Positions 1 to 8,628 of a stretch of DNA of 64,000 bases are shown here, one piece after another. The first letter of the stretch is position 1, and each line of letters opens with the position of its first letter. A model generated the notes under the pieces. That model was not told where the DNA came from, did no database searches, and was given only the letters and a program-made list of their open reading frames with translations. This DNA comes from Saprospiraceae bacterium (GTDB lineage: Bacteria; Bacteroidota; Bacteroidia; Chitinophagales; Saprospiraceae). Both the position numbers and the translations under genes were made by a program. Where the stretch lies: assembly GCA_016718505.1 (NCBI GenBank), contig JADKDE010000003.1, positions 62,001-126,000 of the forward strand, read 5' to 3'.

Positions 1-2
1 TC

Positions 3-113
3 AGACAACTCAGAATTTTTTATTTTGCAGCTTTGAAAGGAAAAATATTTGAGGTGAATTCAATGAATTTCATGACTGAAATTATGATACGAGCTTTAAA
101 AATCATTGGATAA
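3..113 (+). other. Possible 3' end of an upstream reading frame
   Basis: A frame open from the window edge ends at a TAA at about 113. It translates to about 36 residues with no motif I recognise. It could be the tail of a gene lying mostly outside the window or chance. The remaining bases up to 253 are AT-rich leader sequence ahead of the SulP gene. Confidence 0.2.
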
Positions 114-253
114 GCTGAGAAGTTAGGGCTTATTAGTATTTTCTAGCATAAAAAGCTAAATATTAGGCACTTACACATTATAATAAATGCAAAAACCTAA
201 ATTTCTTAAAAAATAATCCGTAAATTTGTGCGCAGCTAATTAGATAGGTAAAA

Positions 254-1813
254 GTGAAACGAACATTAAAGTATTACAAGATCATGTGGCTACGTCACGA
301 TCTTGCTGCGGGGCTTTCGGTTTTTTTGGTGGCACTTCCATTATGTCTTGGGATAGCCTTAGCCTCCGGCGCTCCTTTGTACGCTGGACTTGTGTCGGGT
401 ATTATTGGTGGTTTATTGGTTGCCATCATCAGCGGCTCTCAACTGGCCGTATCGGGTCCCGCTGCGGGTTTATCCACTCTAGTAGTAGCATCCATCATTG
501 CGCTAGGGGATTATCGTGTATTTTTATTGGCATTGATCATAGCTGGTTTATTTCAAATTAGTCTAGGGTTATTAAAACTTGGAGCCATTGCCAATTTCTT
601 TCCATCTTCCGTCATCAAAGGGATGTTGGCTGCCATAGGAATCATTCTGATTTCAAAACAAATACCGCTAGCGTTGGGATATGATAGCCCAGATTTTTGG
701 ACGAGTGGGTTTTTAGATTTATTTACTTCAAAAAATTTTCTCGGCAACGTTCAAGAGTTTTATCATCATGTTACGTTGAGTTCCATCATCGTAGCGATAA
801 GTTCTTTATTGGCCATGTTTACCATGCAGAAGGTTTTCACTAAGATGCTAGGAAAAGTGCCTGCACCTTTACTGGCTGTTCTCGTAGGTGTGACGGTTAG
901 CTATATTTTCCAATATTTCGCACCTAATTTAGCCTTGAAGCCATCTCAATTGGTCAATATTCCTAACAATATATTTTCTACGATAATATTTCCTGATTTA
1001 ACCAAATTATTCACGAATACTCAGATTTGGAAAGACGGCATCATCATCGGTATTCTGGCAACTTTGGAGACTTTGCTATGTATAGAAGCCATTGACAAAT
1101 TAGATCGCCAGAACCGTATAACCCCCGTGAATAGGGAATTAATAGCACAAGGGTTTGGGAATATGGTTTGTGGATTATTGGGAGCAATCCCATTGACAGC
1201 AGTAGTAGTTAGGGGCGCTGCCAATGTGGACGCTGGAGGGAAAACAAAATTGTCCGCCATTACTCATGGGGTATTTTTGTTATTAGCTGTATTGTTAATC
1301 CCCTTCGCGATAAACCAAATTCCGTATGCTTCCCTAGCAGCCATCCTGTTGGTGACGGGATTTAATCTTACACATCCAACGCTTTACAAACAGATGTGGA
1401 AATTGAGCTGGAAACAGTTCTTACCCTTTATATTTACGATTGTAATAATCCTTATGACCGACTTACTAATTGGGGTCAGCATAGGTCTTTTGATTTCATT
1501 ATATTTTATCATTCAAAATAATTTTCAAGCAGAATTTCGTCTTTCTAAAAATGTCATCAATGGCATCAAAACGGAGATCATCGAACTGGATTCAAACGTC
1601 ACATTTCTCAATAAAGTAAAGTTAAAAAAAGTCTTGGATGAAGTCCCTGAATATTCCGTATTGACGATAGACGGGAGCAAATCCGAATTTATCGACTACG
1701 ATATTTTAGAGATCATCAGCTCATTTAGTTTCAAAGCAAAAGATCGACATATTGAACTCCATTTAATCAATATCGAAATGGTAACTCCACCTTCGAGGTC
1801 AAGTGGACATTGA
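254..1813 (+). CDS. SulP family anion transporter (sulfate/bicarbonate type)
   Basis: Polytopic inner-membrane transporter of the SulP/SLC26 family, expected to move sulfate, bicarbonate or another anion. The N-terminus (about residues 10-80) carries the family's Leu/Gly-rich first helices, with the PLYAGLVSGIIGG and SGPAAGLS segments typical of SulP. Many hydrophobic helices follow to about residue 420. The last 90 residues form a STAS-like cytoplasmic domain with a TIDGSKSEFIDYD core. At 519 residues the length is normal for bacterial SulP. The start is GTG, because no better ATG precedes the conserved N-terminus. No carbonic anhydrase gene is visible beside it, so the substrate cannot be decided from context. 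Confidence 0.88.
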   Translation: MKRTLKYYKIMWLRHDLAAGLSVFLVALPLCLGIALASGAPLYAGLVSGIIGGLLVAIISGSQLAVSGPAAGLSTLVVASIIALGDYRVFLLALIIAGLFQISLGLLKLGAIANFFPSSVIKGMLAAIGIILISKQIPLALGYDSPDFWTSGFLDLFTSKNFLGNVQEFYHHVTLSSIIVAISSLLAMFTMQKVFTKMLGKVPAPLLAVLVGVTVSYIFQYFAPNLALKPSQLVNIPNNIFSTIIFPDLTKLFTNTQIWKDGIIIGILATLETLLCIEAIDKLDRQNRITPVNRELIAQGFGNMVCGLLGAIPLTAVVVRGAANVDAGGKTKLSAITHGVFLLLAVLLIPFAINQIPYASLAAILLVTGFNLTHPTLYKQMWKLSWKQFLPFIFTIVIILMTDLLIGVSIGLLISLYFIIQNNFQAEFRLSKNVINGIKTEIIELDSNVTFLNKVKLKKVLDEVPEYSVLTIDGSKSEFIDYDILEIISSFSFKAKDRHIELHLINIEMVTPPSRSSGH

Positions 1814-2272
1814 TTAATACTGGGCAAAATGAAATAAATTTTGAAAGATTTTCCTAAGTTTTTAGGATATTATTTTGGGTAGTTAATAACCCCGAATTTT
1901 CTTTTTTTTCTCGCTTATTTTTCATAATTTTATGTTATAAATAAGGATTCCAAATCCAAAAGGTTGCCAAATTTTTTTTGGTTTAAATGGATGGAGAACA
2001 AAGGGTAAGGCATAAATTTAACGCATTTGCTACTTGAGTTTTTGGCGTTTAAATTCAAAAAAAGAACCAGTTCCCTTTGAATATTTGAGTAAGGCACTGA
2101 TGTTATGACAGAATACTTGAATGCTAGATTTTTCAAATTAAAAAATTTATCAAGTTCTAACTTGATGTGCAATGCCGAACCGAGAATTGAGGTTTGTATC
2201 CAAATATGTGATAAAAATATAAATAATTTGACAGGGATTATCAATAATGATCACACCAAAAATTGACACCAA
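1814..2272. other. AT-rich intergenic region with a small hairpin
   Basis: 459 bases between the SulP gene and the Crp/Fnr gene. A perfect 6 bp inverted repeat (TCCTAA, 4-base loop, TTAGGA) lies at 1852-1867 just after the SulP stop and may help termination, though no clean T run follows. A 104-codon minus-strand frame at 1930-2244 has no recognisable features and I do not call it a gene. The Crp/Fnr promoter must lie here but I see no clear TAnnTTTG box. Confidence 0.4.
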
Positions 2273-2866
2273 ATGAATTCAATCAACGCCATATTACTGG
2301 ACACTAATTGTGCCACAATCAAAAGCTATAAAAAAGGCGAATTAATATTCGTAGAGGGAAATATTCCAAGATTTTACTATCAGATAGCCAAAGGGAAAGT
2401 AAAAGTTTTTTGTATAAATGCCGATTGCAAAGAATTGACCTTGGGTATTTTCAATCCTGGGGAAAGTTTTGGCGAGCCACCCCTTTTTTTGAATTATCCC
2501 TATCCAAGCTGTGCTATCGCTACTGAAAACTGTGAAATTATACGGATCTCAAAAGAAAAATTTTTGGAATTATTAGATAAAAATAGCCTAATGGCGCACC
2601 ATTTCATCAGGCTTTTTGCAGCTCGACTTTACGAAAAAACTATAAACTCTCAGATTTTGCACAGCCGTACCCCTGAAGAAAAAATCCTTATGCTTTTTAA
2701 AAAACATCAAAAATTAGAAACTTGTGAAACCAAGCAAATCATTCCCTTCACCCGACAACAAATAGCTAACATGACTGGTCTCAGAGTAGAGACAGTAATA
2801 CGAGCCATCAACAAACTCAGCAAATTGAACAAACTAGAAATTATTGATCATAAAGTATATTTTTAA
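2273..2866 (+). CDS. Crp/Fnr family transcriptional regulator
   Basis: One-component regulator of the Crp/Fnr superfamily, 197 residues. An N-terminal cyclic-nucleotide-binding-like beta barrel spans about residues 15-125 (GELIFVEG, then GESFGEPPLFL). A long dimer helix follows, then a C-terminal Crp-type helix-turn-helix at about 145-190 with the recognition element TRQQIANMTGLRVETVIRAI. The N-terminal Cys pattern of true Fnr 4Fe-4S proteins is absent, so it resembles the Dnr/NnrR-type or cysteine-independent Bacteroidota members. Its stop overlaps the start of the next gene (TAATG), implying translational coupling. By position it is a candidate regulator of the nearby nos cluster; this is inference. 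Confidence 0.88.
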   Translation: MNSINAILLDTNCATIKSYKKGELIFVEGNIPRFYYQIAKGKVKVFCINADCKELTLGIFNPGESFGEPPLFLNYPYPSCAIATENCEIIRISKEKFLELLDKNSLMAHHFIRLFAARLYEKTINSQILHSRTPEEKILMLFKKHQKLETCETKQIIPFTRQQIANMTGLRVETVIRAINKLSKLNKLEIIDHKVYF

Positions 2867-4089
2867 TGACAGCATCAAAGACCACCCATTGGATTAACAA
2901 ATGCCTTCTAAACTTATTTATTGTCGCCATTCTGGGCGTTTTAATGAGATATAAAATCGCTTTTGAATTTCCATTTTTTAGCCAAAAAAATCTTCAGCAC
3001 GCCCATTCGCACTTTGCATTTAATGGTTGGGTGTCTTTAATCCTCATGATCCTCTTGGTCGATAGCATCAAGGATCGGCTCGATACCAAAGCTTTAAAAT
3101 CTTACAATGCCATTTTTATCACAAGTTTGATTGTTTCTTATGGGATTTTGATTTCATTTTCGATGCAAGGGTATGGACTATATTCCATCGTATTATCGAC
3201 GCTAGCCATATTGATTTCATTTTGGTTTGCTTGGCGTTTTTTCTTAAGTCTAAGAGATATGAAGGATCTTTCTGGGCGAAATTGGATGTTGGCAGCGATA
3301 TTTTTCAATGTTTTGTCTTCGCTTGGTACGTTTTGGTTAAGTATGATGATGGCAAACAAACATATGGACCAACACGCTTATTTAGCGTCTTTGTATTGGT
3401 ATCTGCATTTCCAGTACAATGGCTGGTTTTTCCTAGCATGTGTTGGCTTATTTTTAAATTATTTACAAGGAAAAAATATAAAGCTAGTTAATGAAAAGCG
3501 TATTTTCTATCTATTTGCACTAAGCTGTGTTCCATCATATGGTCTATCGGTATTGTGGCTAAATTTGCCCATTTGGATTTATATAATAGTCATCTTAGCG
3601 ACCATTGCTCAGTTTTACGGTTTGATATTGCTATTCAGGCAATTGATAAATTTCAAATTAATCAGCCAGCTCAATTTAGATTTAGTCGCGAAGATCTTGA
3701 TGGTGTGTTTTGCTACGGCATTGGCGATAAAGTTCAGTTTACAGTTTGGATCTTTATTTCCAGCCATCAGTAAGTTTGCCTTTGGCTTTAGACATATCGT
3801 CATAGCTTATTTGCATTTGGTATTGCTAGCTTTCACATCGGTATTTTTGATTTCATACTCTTATTTCAAGGGATATATCGTGCCAACCCATTCTGCCAAA
3901 TTCGGGATTATGCTGTTTGTTTCAGCTGTTTTTCTCAATGAATTGGTACTTGCCACACAAGGGATCGCCTCCATCAGTTATACGATGATTCCATTTGTAA
4001 ATGAATTTCTTTTTGGTATTTCTATCCTTATCAGCTTTGGGCTAATTATACTTATAATAGCCAATTTTAAGAGGCCCAAAACATTATAA
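2866..4089 (+). CDS. Polytopic membrane protein resembling haem-copper oxidase subunit I
   Basis: 407 residues with about twelve hydrophobic helices. The motif HAHSHFAFNGW near residue 46 (and HFQYNGW near 182) resembles the haem-ligating histidine helices of the haem-copper oxidase / NorB fold, but the full set of six metal ligands and CuB motifs is not obvious. Similar stand-alone proteins occur beside denitrification regulators in Bacteroidota (recollection, not checked). It is translationally coupled to the Crp/Fnr gene. A role in respiration or in sensing/handling nitrogen oxides is inferred. NnrS-like haem membrane proteins are the main alternative. Confidence 0.6.
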   Translation: MTASKTTHWINKCLLNLFIVAILGVLMRYKIAFEFPFFSQKNLQHAHSHFAFNGWVSLILMILLVDSIKDRLDTKALKSYNAIFITSLIVSYGILISFSMQGYGLYSIVLSTLAILISFWFAWRFFLSLRDMKDLSGRNWMLAAIFFNVLSSLGTFWLSMMMANKHMDQHAYLASLYWYLHFQYNGWFFLACVGLFLNYLQGKNIKLVNEKRIFYLFALSCVPSYGLSVLWLNLPIWIYIIVILATIAQFYGLILLFRQLINFKLISQLNLDLVAKILMVCFATALAIKFSLQFGSLFPAISKFAFGFRHIVIAYLHLVLLAFTSVFLISYSYFKGYIVPTHSAKFGIMLFVSAVFLNELVLATQGIASISYTMIPFVNEFLFGISILISFGLIILIIANFKRPKTL

Positions 4090-4132
4090 ACAAGGTATGA
4101 TTTCAGTCATATTATAAAAATTAATAATTATT

Positions 4133-4140
4133 TATATTTG
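4133..4140 (+). promoter_or_regulatory. Bacteroidota -7 promoter box (TATATTTG)
   Basis: A perfect TAnnTTTG box 20 bases upstream of the fasciclin lipoprotein ATG, in a very AT-rich stretch. I see no TTG at the usual -33 distance. Confidence 0.55.
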
Positions 4141-4159
4141 TCTATTAATAAAAAAACGT

Positions 4160-4711
4160 ATGAAAAAATCATTATTTAATTTATCGCTAATCTTTGTCTC
4201 GATGTTTATGTCCTGCAACAACTCGAGTACTGGCACACAAGTAGAATCTGCAGCAACAACCGAAGTGGCTCCTGGTCAATCGGCTGTCGTTGATGATATT
4301 TCAAATCCTAACATCGTACAAGTAGCTGTTGGCAGCAAAGATCACACAACTTTGGTTGCTGCTGTTAAAGCTGCTGGTCTAGTAGATGCTCTTAGCAATA
4401 CGGGTCCTTTTACGGTATTTGCACCTACGAATGCGGCGTTCGAAAAATTACCAGCAGGAACAGTCGAAGGCCTATTGAAACCAGAAAAGAAATCTGATTT
4501 GGAGAATATTTTAGGTTATCATACTTATGTGGGCGTGCTGAAACCGGAATATATGAGCGATGGTCAACAATTTGACATGGTATTTGGGGGTAAAGTTAAT
4601 ATCACCAAAAAGGGTGCTAAAACTTTTGTAAATGGGTCAGAAATTATTGCATCAATTCCTACTTCTAATGGGATAATCCATGTCATTGGTGACGTACTTT
4701 TGCCCAAATAA
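4160..4711 (+). CDS. Fasciclin (FAS1) domain lipoprotein
   Basis: 183-residue secreted lipoprotein. The N-terminus has a signal peptide ending in a lipobox (MFMSC, Cys about residue 19), followed by a Ser/Thr/Ala-rich linker to about residue 45. The rest is a single FAS1 domain, with the family's H1 motif (TGPFTVFAPTNAAFEKLP) and H2 motif (NGIIHVIGDVLLP) both clear. FAS1 domains mediate adhesion or ligand binding at the cell surface. The gene has its own promoter box and terminator, so it is probably monocistronic. Confidence 0.92.
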   Translation: MKKSLFNLSLIFVSMFMSCNNSSTGTQVESAATTEVAPGQSAVVDDISNPNIVQVAVGSKDHTTLVAAVKAAGLVDALSNTGPFTVFAPTNAAFEKLPAGTVEGLLKPEKKSDLENILGYHTYVGVLKPEYMSDGQQFDMVFGGKVNITKKGAKTFVNGSEIIASIPTSNGIIHVIGDVLLPK

Positions 4712-4733
4712 TTTTTTGGTTATTCAATATTAG

Positions 4734-4770
4734 GAAGGCAGGTTGATTTGACTTGCCTTTCATTTTTTAT
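4734..4770 (+). terminator. Rho-independent terminator after fasciclin gene
   Basis: An inverted repeat (GAAGGCAGGT ... ACTTGCCTTTC) with one mismatch and a 7-base loop, followed by a T-rich run (ATTTTTTAT), begins 23 bases after the stop codon. Confidence 0.75.
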
Positions 4771-4884
4771 CTCTTAAAGAAATATCAAGGCATTAGCCAA
4801 GATTATTGGGACACGATCCCTCCAATGCTTAATCAAACACCTCTTCTGACTTTTAGTAAAACCTAAACCGAGTAGAATAAATTA

Positions 4885-5778
4885 CTAGAGTTTTTCGATC
4901 TGTTCTTTTGTCAAACCGGTAGATTTTGAAATCATCTCAACATCTATACCTAATGTTTTCAAATTCCTTGCAATTTCAAGTTTTCCTTCAAGCTTTCCTG
5001 CAAGTATTCCTGAATTGAATCCTTTTAGTTTCCCTTCAACAAATGCTCCATCGATAGCTGTATCATAATAATCAAAAACAGCTTTGTTGTCTCTAAATAT
5101 TTTTAAACTATATTCATATTTATCCCAGTCGGCTGGTGCTAATTTTGCAAGTTCAGCCTTTTCGAATGCTTGATTAAAAATTTCGTCTGAAAATATAGCG
5201 GGTATTGTTTGAAAATCTTCTAAATGTTTAATGAAATAAAGCCATTTGTCTAATCGAGTTTTTAACTCGGATTCTGATAGCTTAAAATTTGGCATTTCTA
5301 GGTAGATGAAAGTCAATTTATCATAAAATACCTTGCCGTTTTGATTCTTAAGTTTGATGGTGTGCACTACCTCGCTTTTTTCGGGTTCACTTTCGTAGTC
5401 GTCAAAGGTAAAGTCTAAAATGCCAACACAATAAACGGCTTTCAAATTATAATTCCATTCGCCCTTTTCTGCTTGTTCACGAATCGGAAAAGTTGAATAG
5501 TAAATTGTCCTTTCTTTGAAATAATTTTGCTTGGCTTTTTGAAGCTCTACGATGAATTTCTCTCCTTTCTCATTCTCACAATAGATATCGTAAATGGCTT
5601 TTCTATCCAAATCGGTCTGCCCAAGGTGTTCGTTGTTTTTAAAATTTAAGTCAACAATCTGATCAGCATGTGGCAACAAGGCATTCAAAAAGTCTATAAG
5701 CAAGGGCTTACTGGCTTCTTCTCCGAAGATTTTCTTAAATCCAAAATCGGTAAATGGGTTTATGTACTTTGCCTTCAT
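4885..5778 (-). CDS. Rpn family recombination-promoting nuclease / PD-(D/E)XK transposase-like protein
   Basis: 297 residues with the characteristic N-terminus of the Rpn / PDDEXK_2 family (NPFTDFGFKKIFG), a DLNFKN segment, then a nuclease core where D (KAIYDIYC) and E-x-Q (FIVELQKAK) match the PD-(D/E)XK catalytic pattern. The C-terminal 50 residues contain Gly-Lys-Leu repeats and an EMISKSTGLTKEQIEKL helix, typical of this family. E. coli RpnA-type proteins promote RecA-independent recombination; this copy's activity is not known. It lies directly 3' of nosY, with no terminal inverted repeats visible, so it is not part of a complete insertion sequence. Confidence 0.88.
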   Translation of the reverse strand: MKAKYINPFTDFGFKKIFGEEASKPLLIDFLNALLPHADQIVDLNFKNNEHLGQTDLDRKAIYDIYCENEKGEKFIVELQKAKQNYFKERTIYYSTFPIREQAEKGEWNYNLKAVYCVGILDFTFDDYESEPEKSEVVHTIKLKNQNGKVFYDKLTFIYLEMPNFKLSESELKTRLDKWLYFIKHLEDFQTIPAIFSDEIFNQAFEKAELAKLAPADWDKYEYSLKIFRDNKAVFDYYDTAIDGAFVEGKLKGFNSGILAGKLEGKLEIARNLKTLGIDVEMISKSTGLTKEQIEKL

Positions 5779-5806
5779 CTTGTTATTAGCTATAAATTCA
5801 TATAAG

Positions 5807-5814
5807 CAAATTTA
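5807..5814 (-). promoter_or_regulatory. Possible -7 box for the Rpn gene
   Basis: On the minus strand the sequence reads TAAATTTG, matching TAnnTTTG, 29 bases upstream of the Rpn start codon. AT-rich context makes chance matches likely. Confidence 0.35.
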
Positions 5815-5922
5815 CAAAATATTTTTGAGTATTATGACTGAATGACCAATATAAGCCCTAGTTAGCCACAATGAGCCCATCAGTTTGTTTGAACATTGAA
5901 TCCCAGACCAATTATTTATTTT

Positions 5923-6690
5923 TTACAAATCTTTGACCCTAAACTTACGAAGCGAAATAACATAGGGTACAACAATCCAAAGCAATAACAGAAAAAATGT
6001 CAGGACCAATCCGAGACTTGTACCAAAAAATTGCTTGAATATGGCTCCAGTGTATCCAAGCATCGCCGATACATCCAGCTCCAACAACATCAATATCCTA
6101 GATAAGTCAATCGGGCTCAAAGCAGAGATCATGACCATCATTTTTTCGATCGGATAATCGTTCAGTTGGAACATTAAAAACAATACCAACCCGTCAAATA
6201 ACAAGGCAAAATACAGCCACAATAAAATCGAATATCCAATGCCTCTTGCCTTGTCTCTACTAAGAATAGAACTAAAAAAAGCCAACGAAATAAAAATAAG
6301 CGTAACAAAAACACCCACTACTATCATCATCAATGCTTTTCTCGGCTCTGCATAGACCAAAAGAGGGATACCAGCCCCGATCAAAAAGGAAACGGACAAA
6401 CTGATCGACAAGCCTGCGAATAAACTATTCCAGATTTTATTTCTTTTGATGGGCTGGCTCACCAGCAACTCAACAAATTCACTGCTGTTGTAAATGTAAA
6501 TCGTCGAAAACAACACTGAAAATAGTGGTACCACGAACAAAATAATATTTAACAAGGTCAATAGACCTTTGGAGGCATTGTCCTCCAGACCAAAGGCACT
6601 CCAAGCAAACAATGCGATGAGGATCGTATAAAAAACAACTATCTTATTTTTTATAATATCAATGATAACATACTTTAAAATTCTTCTCAT
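5923..6690 (-). CDS. nosY: NosY-like ABC transporter permease
   Basis: 255-residue integral membrane protein of the ABC-2 type, with about six hydrophobic helices and the short conserved SEFVELLVSQPIKR motif after the second helix, typical of NosY. With NosF and NosD it forms the NosDFY complex that delivers copper or sulfur for assembly of the CuZ (4Cu-2S) centre of nitrous oxide reductase. It is the last gene of the nosL-D-F-Y run; only one base separates it from nosF, so the two are translationally coupled. Confidence 0.88.
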   Translation of the reverse strand: MRRILKYVIIDIIKNKIVVFYTILIALFAWSAFGLEDNASKGLLTLLNIILFVVPLFSVLFSTIYIYNSSEFVELLVSQPIKRNKIWNSLFAGLSISLSVSFLIGAGIPLLVYAEPRKALMMIVVGVFVTLIFISLAFFSSILSRDKARGIGYSILLWLYFALLFDGLVLFLMFQLNDYPIEKMMVMISALSPIDLSRILMLLELDVSAMLGYTGAIFKQFFGTSLGLVLTFFLLLLWIVVPYVISLRKFRVKDL

Positions 6691-6691
6691 C

Positions 6692-7396
6692 TTATCTCTT
6701 CTTTAAAATATGAACGATGGCTTTAGAAATCCTATCCATGCCCGTTTCTTTGGTCAAAACACCTACCTCTTGGTGAAACAATATTTCCCCTTCTTGCATA
6801 AAAATAATCTCACTCACCATGTCGTCTAATTCGCTCAATAAGTGAGAGGTAATAAGAATCAACTTCCCTTTAGCCTTTTCTTTTAATACTTTATCTTTCA
6901 AAATTTCGGAAGATAATGGGTCCAATCCAGCCGTCGGTTCATCCAAGATGAGCACTTCGGGGTCAAACAAGAAAGCCAGAGCGGCACTTACTTTTTGCGT
7001 GGTTCCACCGCTGAGTGTATTCATCGTTTTGTGCAAAATTTTCTCTATTTCGAACTGATGATACAAATCCTCATCTAGTTTGTATTCTACATTCCGGATG
7101 CTCTTCACCATATCAAATATTTGGCCAATGGTCATATTCTCGGGATATCTACCTATTTGAGGCATATACCCAATTTTCTTTCTATATTCTATGTCCTTGA
7201 GTATTGATTTTTTTTGAAATAAAATATCTCCTCCTGTAGGCACGACCATACCCAAAATACTCTTGATCAAGGTAGTTTTACCACAACCATTGGGACCTAT
7301 CAGAGCGATGCATTCTCCACTGCGAAGATGAAGATTTAATTCATTGAGGACTAAAAATTTACCGAATCGTTTTGATAGCGACTTAACTTCTATCAT
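6692..7396 (-). CDS. nosF: NosF-like ABC transporter ATP-binding protein
   Basis: 234-residue ABC ATPase. Walker A is GPNGCGKTT (about residue 34), the Q-loop is YMPQIG, the signature is LSGGTTQK, Walker B is VLILDEPTAGLDPLSSE and the switch His is in ITSHLLSEL. It powers the NosDFY maturation complex. The start ATG overlaps the nosD stop (ATGA), indicating translational coupling. Confidence 0.92.
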   Translation of the reverse strand: MIEVKSLSKRFGKFLVLNELNLHLRSGECIALIGPNGCGKTTLIKSILGMVVPTGGDILFQKKSILKDIEYRKKIGYMPQIGRYPENMTIGQIFDMVKSIRNVEYKLDEDLYHQFEIEKILHKTMNTLSGGTTQKVSAALAFLFDPEVLILDEPTAGLDPLSSEILKDKVLKEKAKGKLILITSHLLSELDDMVSEIIFMQEGEILFHQEVGVLTKETGMDRISKAIVHILKKR

Positions 7397-8628
7397 AATT
7401 TTATGCTTTGAACTAGTGGTCTTGTGTCAACAAAATTTGCAGGTGTCAGACTTGGCAATACTTTTTCTGATTTATCTAGTAAGGTAATCATAAAACTTCT
7501 AAATAATAACATAGCCGAAGGGGTGTTTTCTACTATCACAGAATAGAGACTCAAGGGATGGTATGGCACGTCGCCAACATTGTCCTTGTTCAGATCGTAC
7601 CCTTCATATTTGTCCCAGTAATTTTCACTGAAAGAATTCAAGGTCAAAGACCCATTGGTGCTCACATCAAAGGTATTTCCAACAAAATTATTGTGCTCGA
7701 TAACATTATCCATGCAATTTGCCTGAATTTTCATCCCCCAGCCGTTGGCACTGATGATATTTTTCTCTACTCTTATCCTGTTGGTCCCGTCCATAAAAAT
7801 GGCAGATGTATTGTTCACAAATTTATTACCTCCAAGATAGCAATCCGATATCTCCTTGAGCAACAGTCCATATGCCGAATCACCCCAATTTTCTTCGAAA
7901 GTATTGTTCATCATCGTTATATTTTTTGTAAACATCACCGCCACTCCTGCCCCATTATTTCTAAAACAATTGGTAAAATACGCATCATTGTTAGAGAACA
8001 TAAAGTGTAAACCGTATCTTATGTTTTTGTCGGCAATATTCCTCCATATAACCGAATTTGTAACAAACTCGAAATAAATACCGTCCCTATTCCCTGTCAA
8101 TTTGTTTCCTATAATCTGAAGGCTATCGCTTTTCCAGCAATGTATTCCATTGCCAATTTGCTGTTCTTCCTTGCCAAAAGCTATGACTCTATTGTTTTTT
8201 ATGATGCAATTTTTACAATATTGAAGGTATATCCCAAAAAAATTATCGTACAAAAGATTGTTCTCGATAATCACATGGTCACCATTGTACACCTTTATAC
8301 CTCCTGGATCATCCAACGACGCATAGCCTGAATGTTGGATTTTAAAACCCCTCACGACTACATTATTGGCTCTAATGGACAAAACCTCGAATTTTCTACT
8401 CCCATCCAAAATGGGCATTCCCTCACCCATGAACACGATGGATTTATAGATATTGATATTCCCCTCGGTATATGTCCCATTTTCTACCAGGACTGTATCC
8501 CACTTTTGGGCAATTTCTAGAGCAGATTTTATAGATTTATAAGGACGATCCTTTCCGACTCTTATTGTTTTGGCCTTTGACTGTCCTACAACTGCTAGTA
8601 AAATAATAAATGCTAGGGCTATTCTCAT
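7393..8628 (-). CDS. nosD: NosD, periplasmic copper/sulfur-delivery beta-helix protein
   Basis: About 411 residues. A Sec signal peptide (MRIALAFIILLAVVGQSKA) precedes a right-handed beta-helix of the NosD/carbohydrate-binding (CASH/PbH1) type, seen as repeated N-x-I/N-N turns (for example IIENNLLYDNFFGIYLQYC, YGLHFMFSNNDAYF). NosD is the periplasmic partner of NosF and NosY in building the CuZ site. I choose the ATG at 8628 over a TTG at 8652, because it gives a clean signal peptide and a 4-base ATGA overlap with the nosL-fusion stop. Confidence 0.92.
   Translation of the reverse strand: MRIALAFIILLAVVGQSKAKTIRVGKDRPYKSIKSALEIAQKWDTVLVENGTYTEGNINIYKSIVFMGEGMPILDGSRKFEVLSIRANNVVVRGFKIQHSGYASLDDPGGIKVYNGDHVIIENNLLYDNFFGIYLQYCKNCIIKNNRVIAFGKEEQQIGNGIHCWKSDSLQIIGNKLTGNRDGIYFEFVTNSVIWRNIADKNIRYGLHFMFSNNDAYFTNCFRNNGAGVAVMFTKNITMMNNTFEENWGDSAYGLLLKEISDCYLGGNKFVNNTSAIFMDGTNRIRVEKNIISANGWGMKIQANCMDNVIEHNNFVGNTFDVSTNGSLTLNSFSENYWDKYEGYDLNKDNVGDVPYHPLSLYSVIVENTPSAMLLFRSFMITLLDKSEKVLPSLTPANFVDTRPLVQSIKL

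Noticed and set aside
1930..2244. 104-codon minus-strand frame between the SulP and Crp/Fnr genes
   Set aside because: No recognisable domain or usable promoter and an AT-rich composition; most likely chance.
2229..2246. An Fnr box (TTGAC...ATCAA) upstream of the Crp/Fnr gene
   Set aside because: The half-sites are seven bases apart, not four, and one is imperfect.
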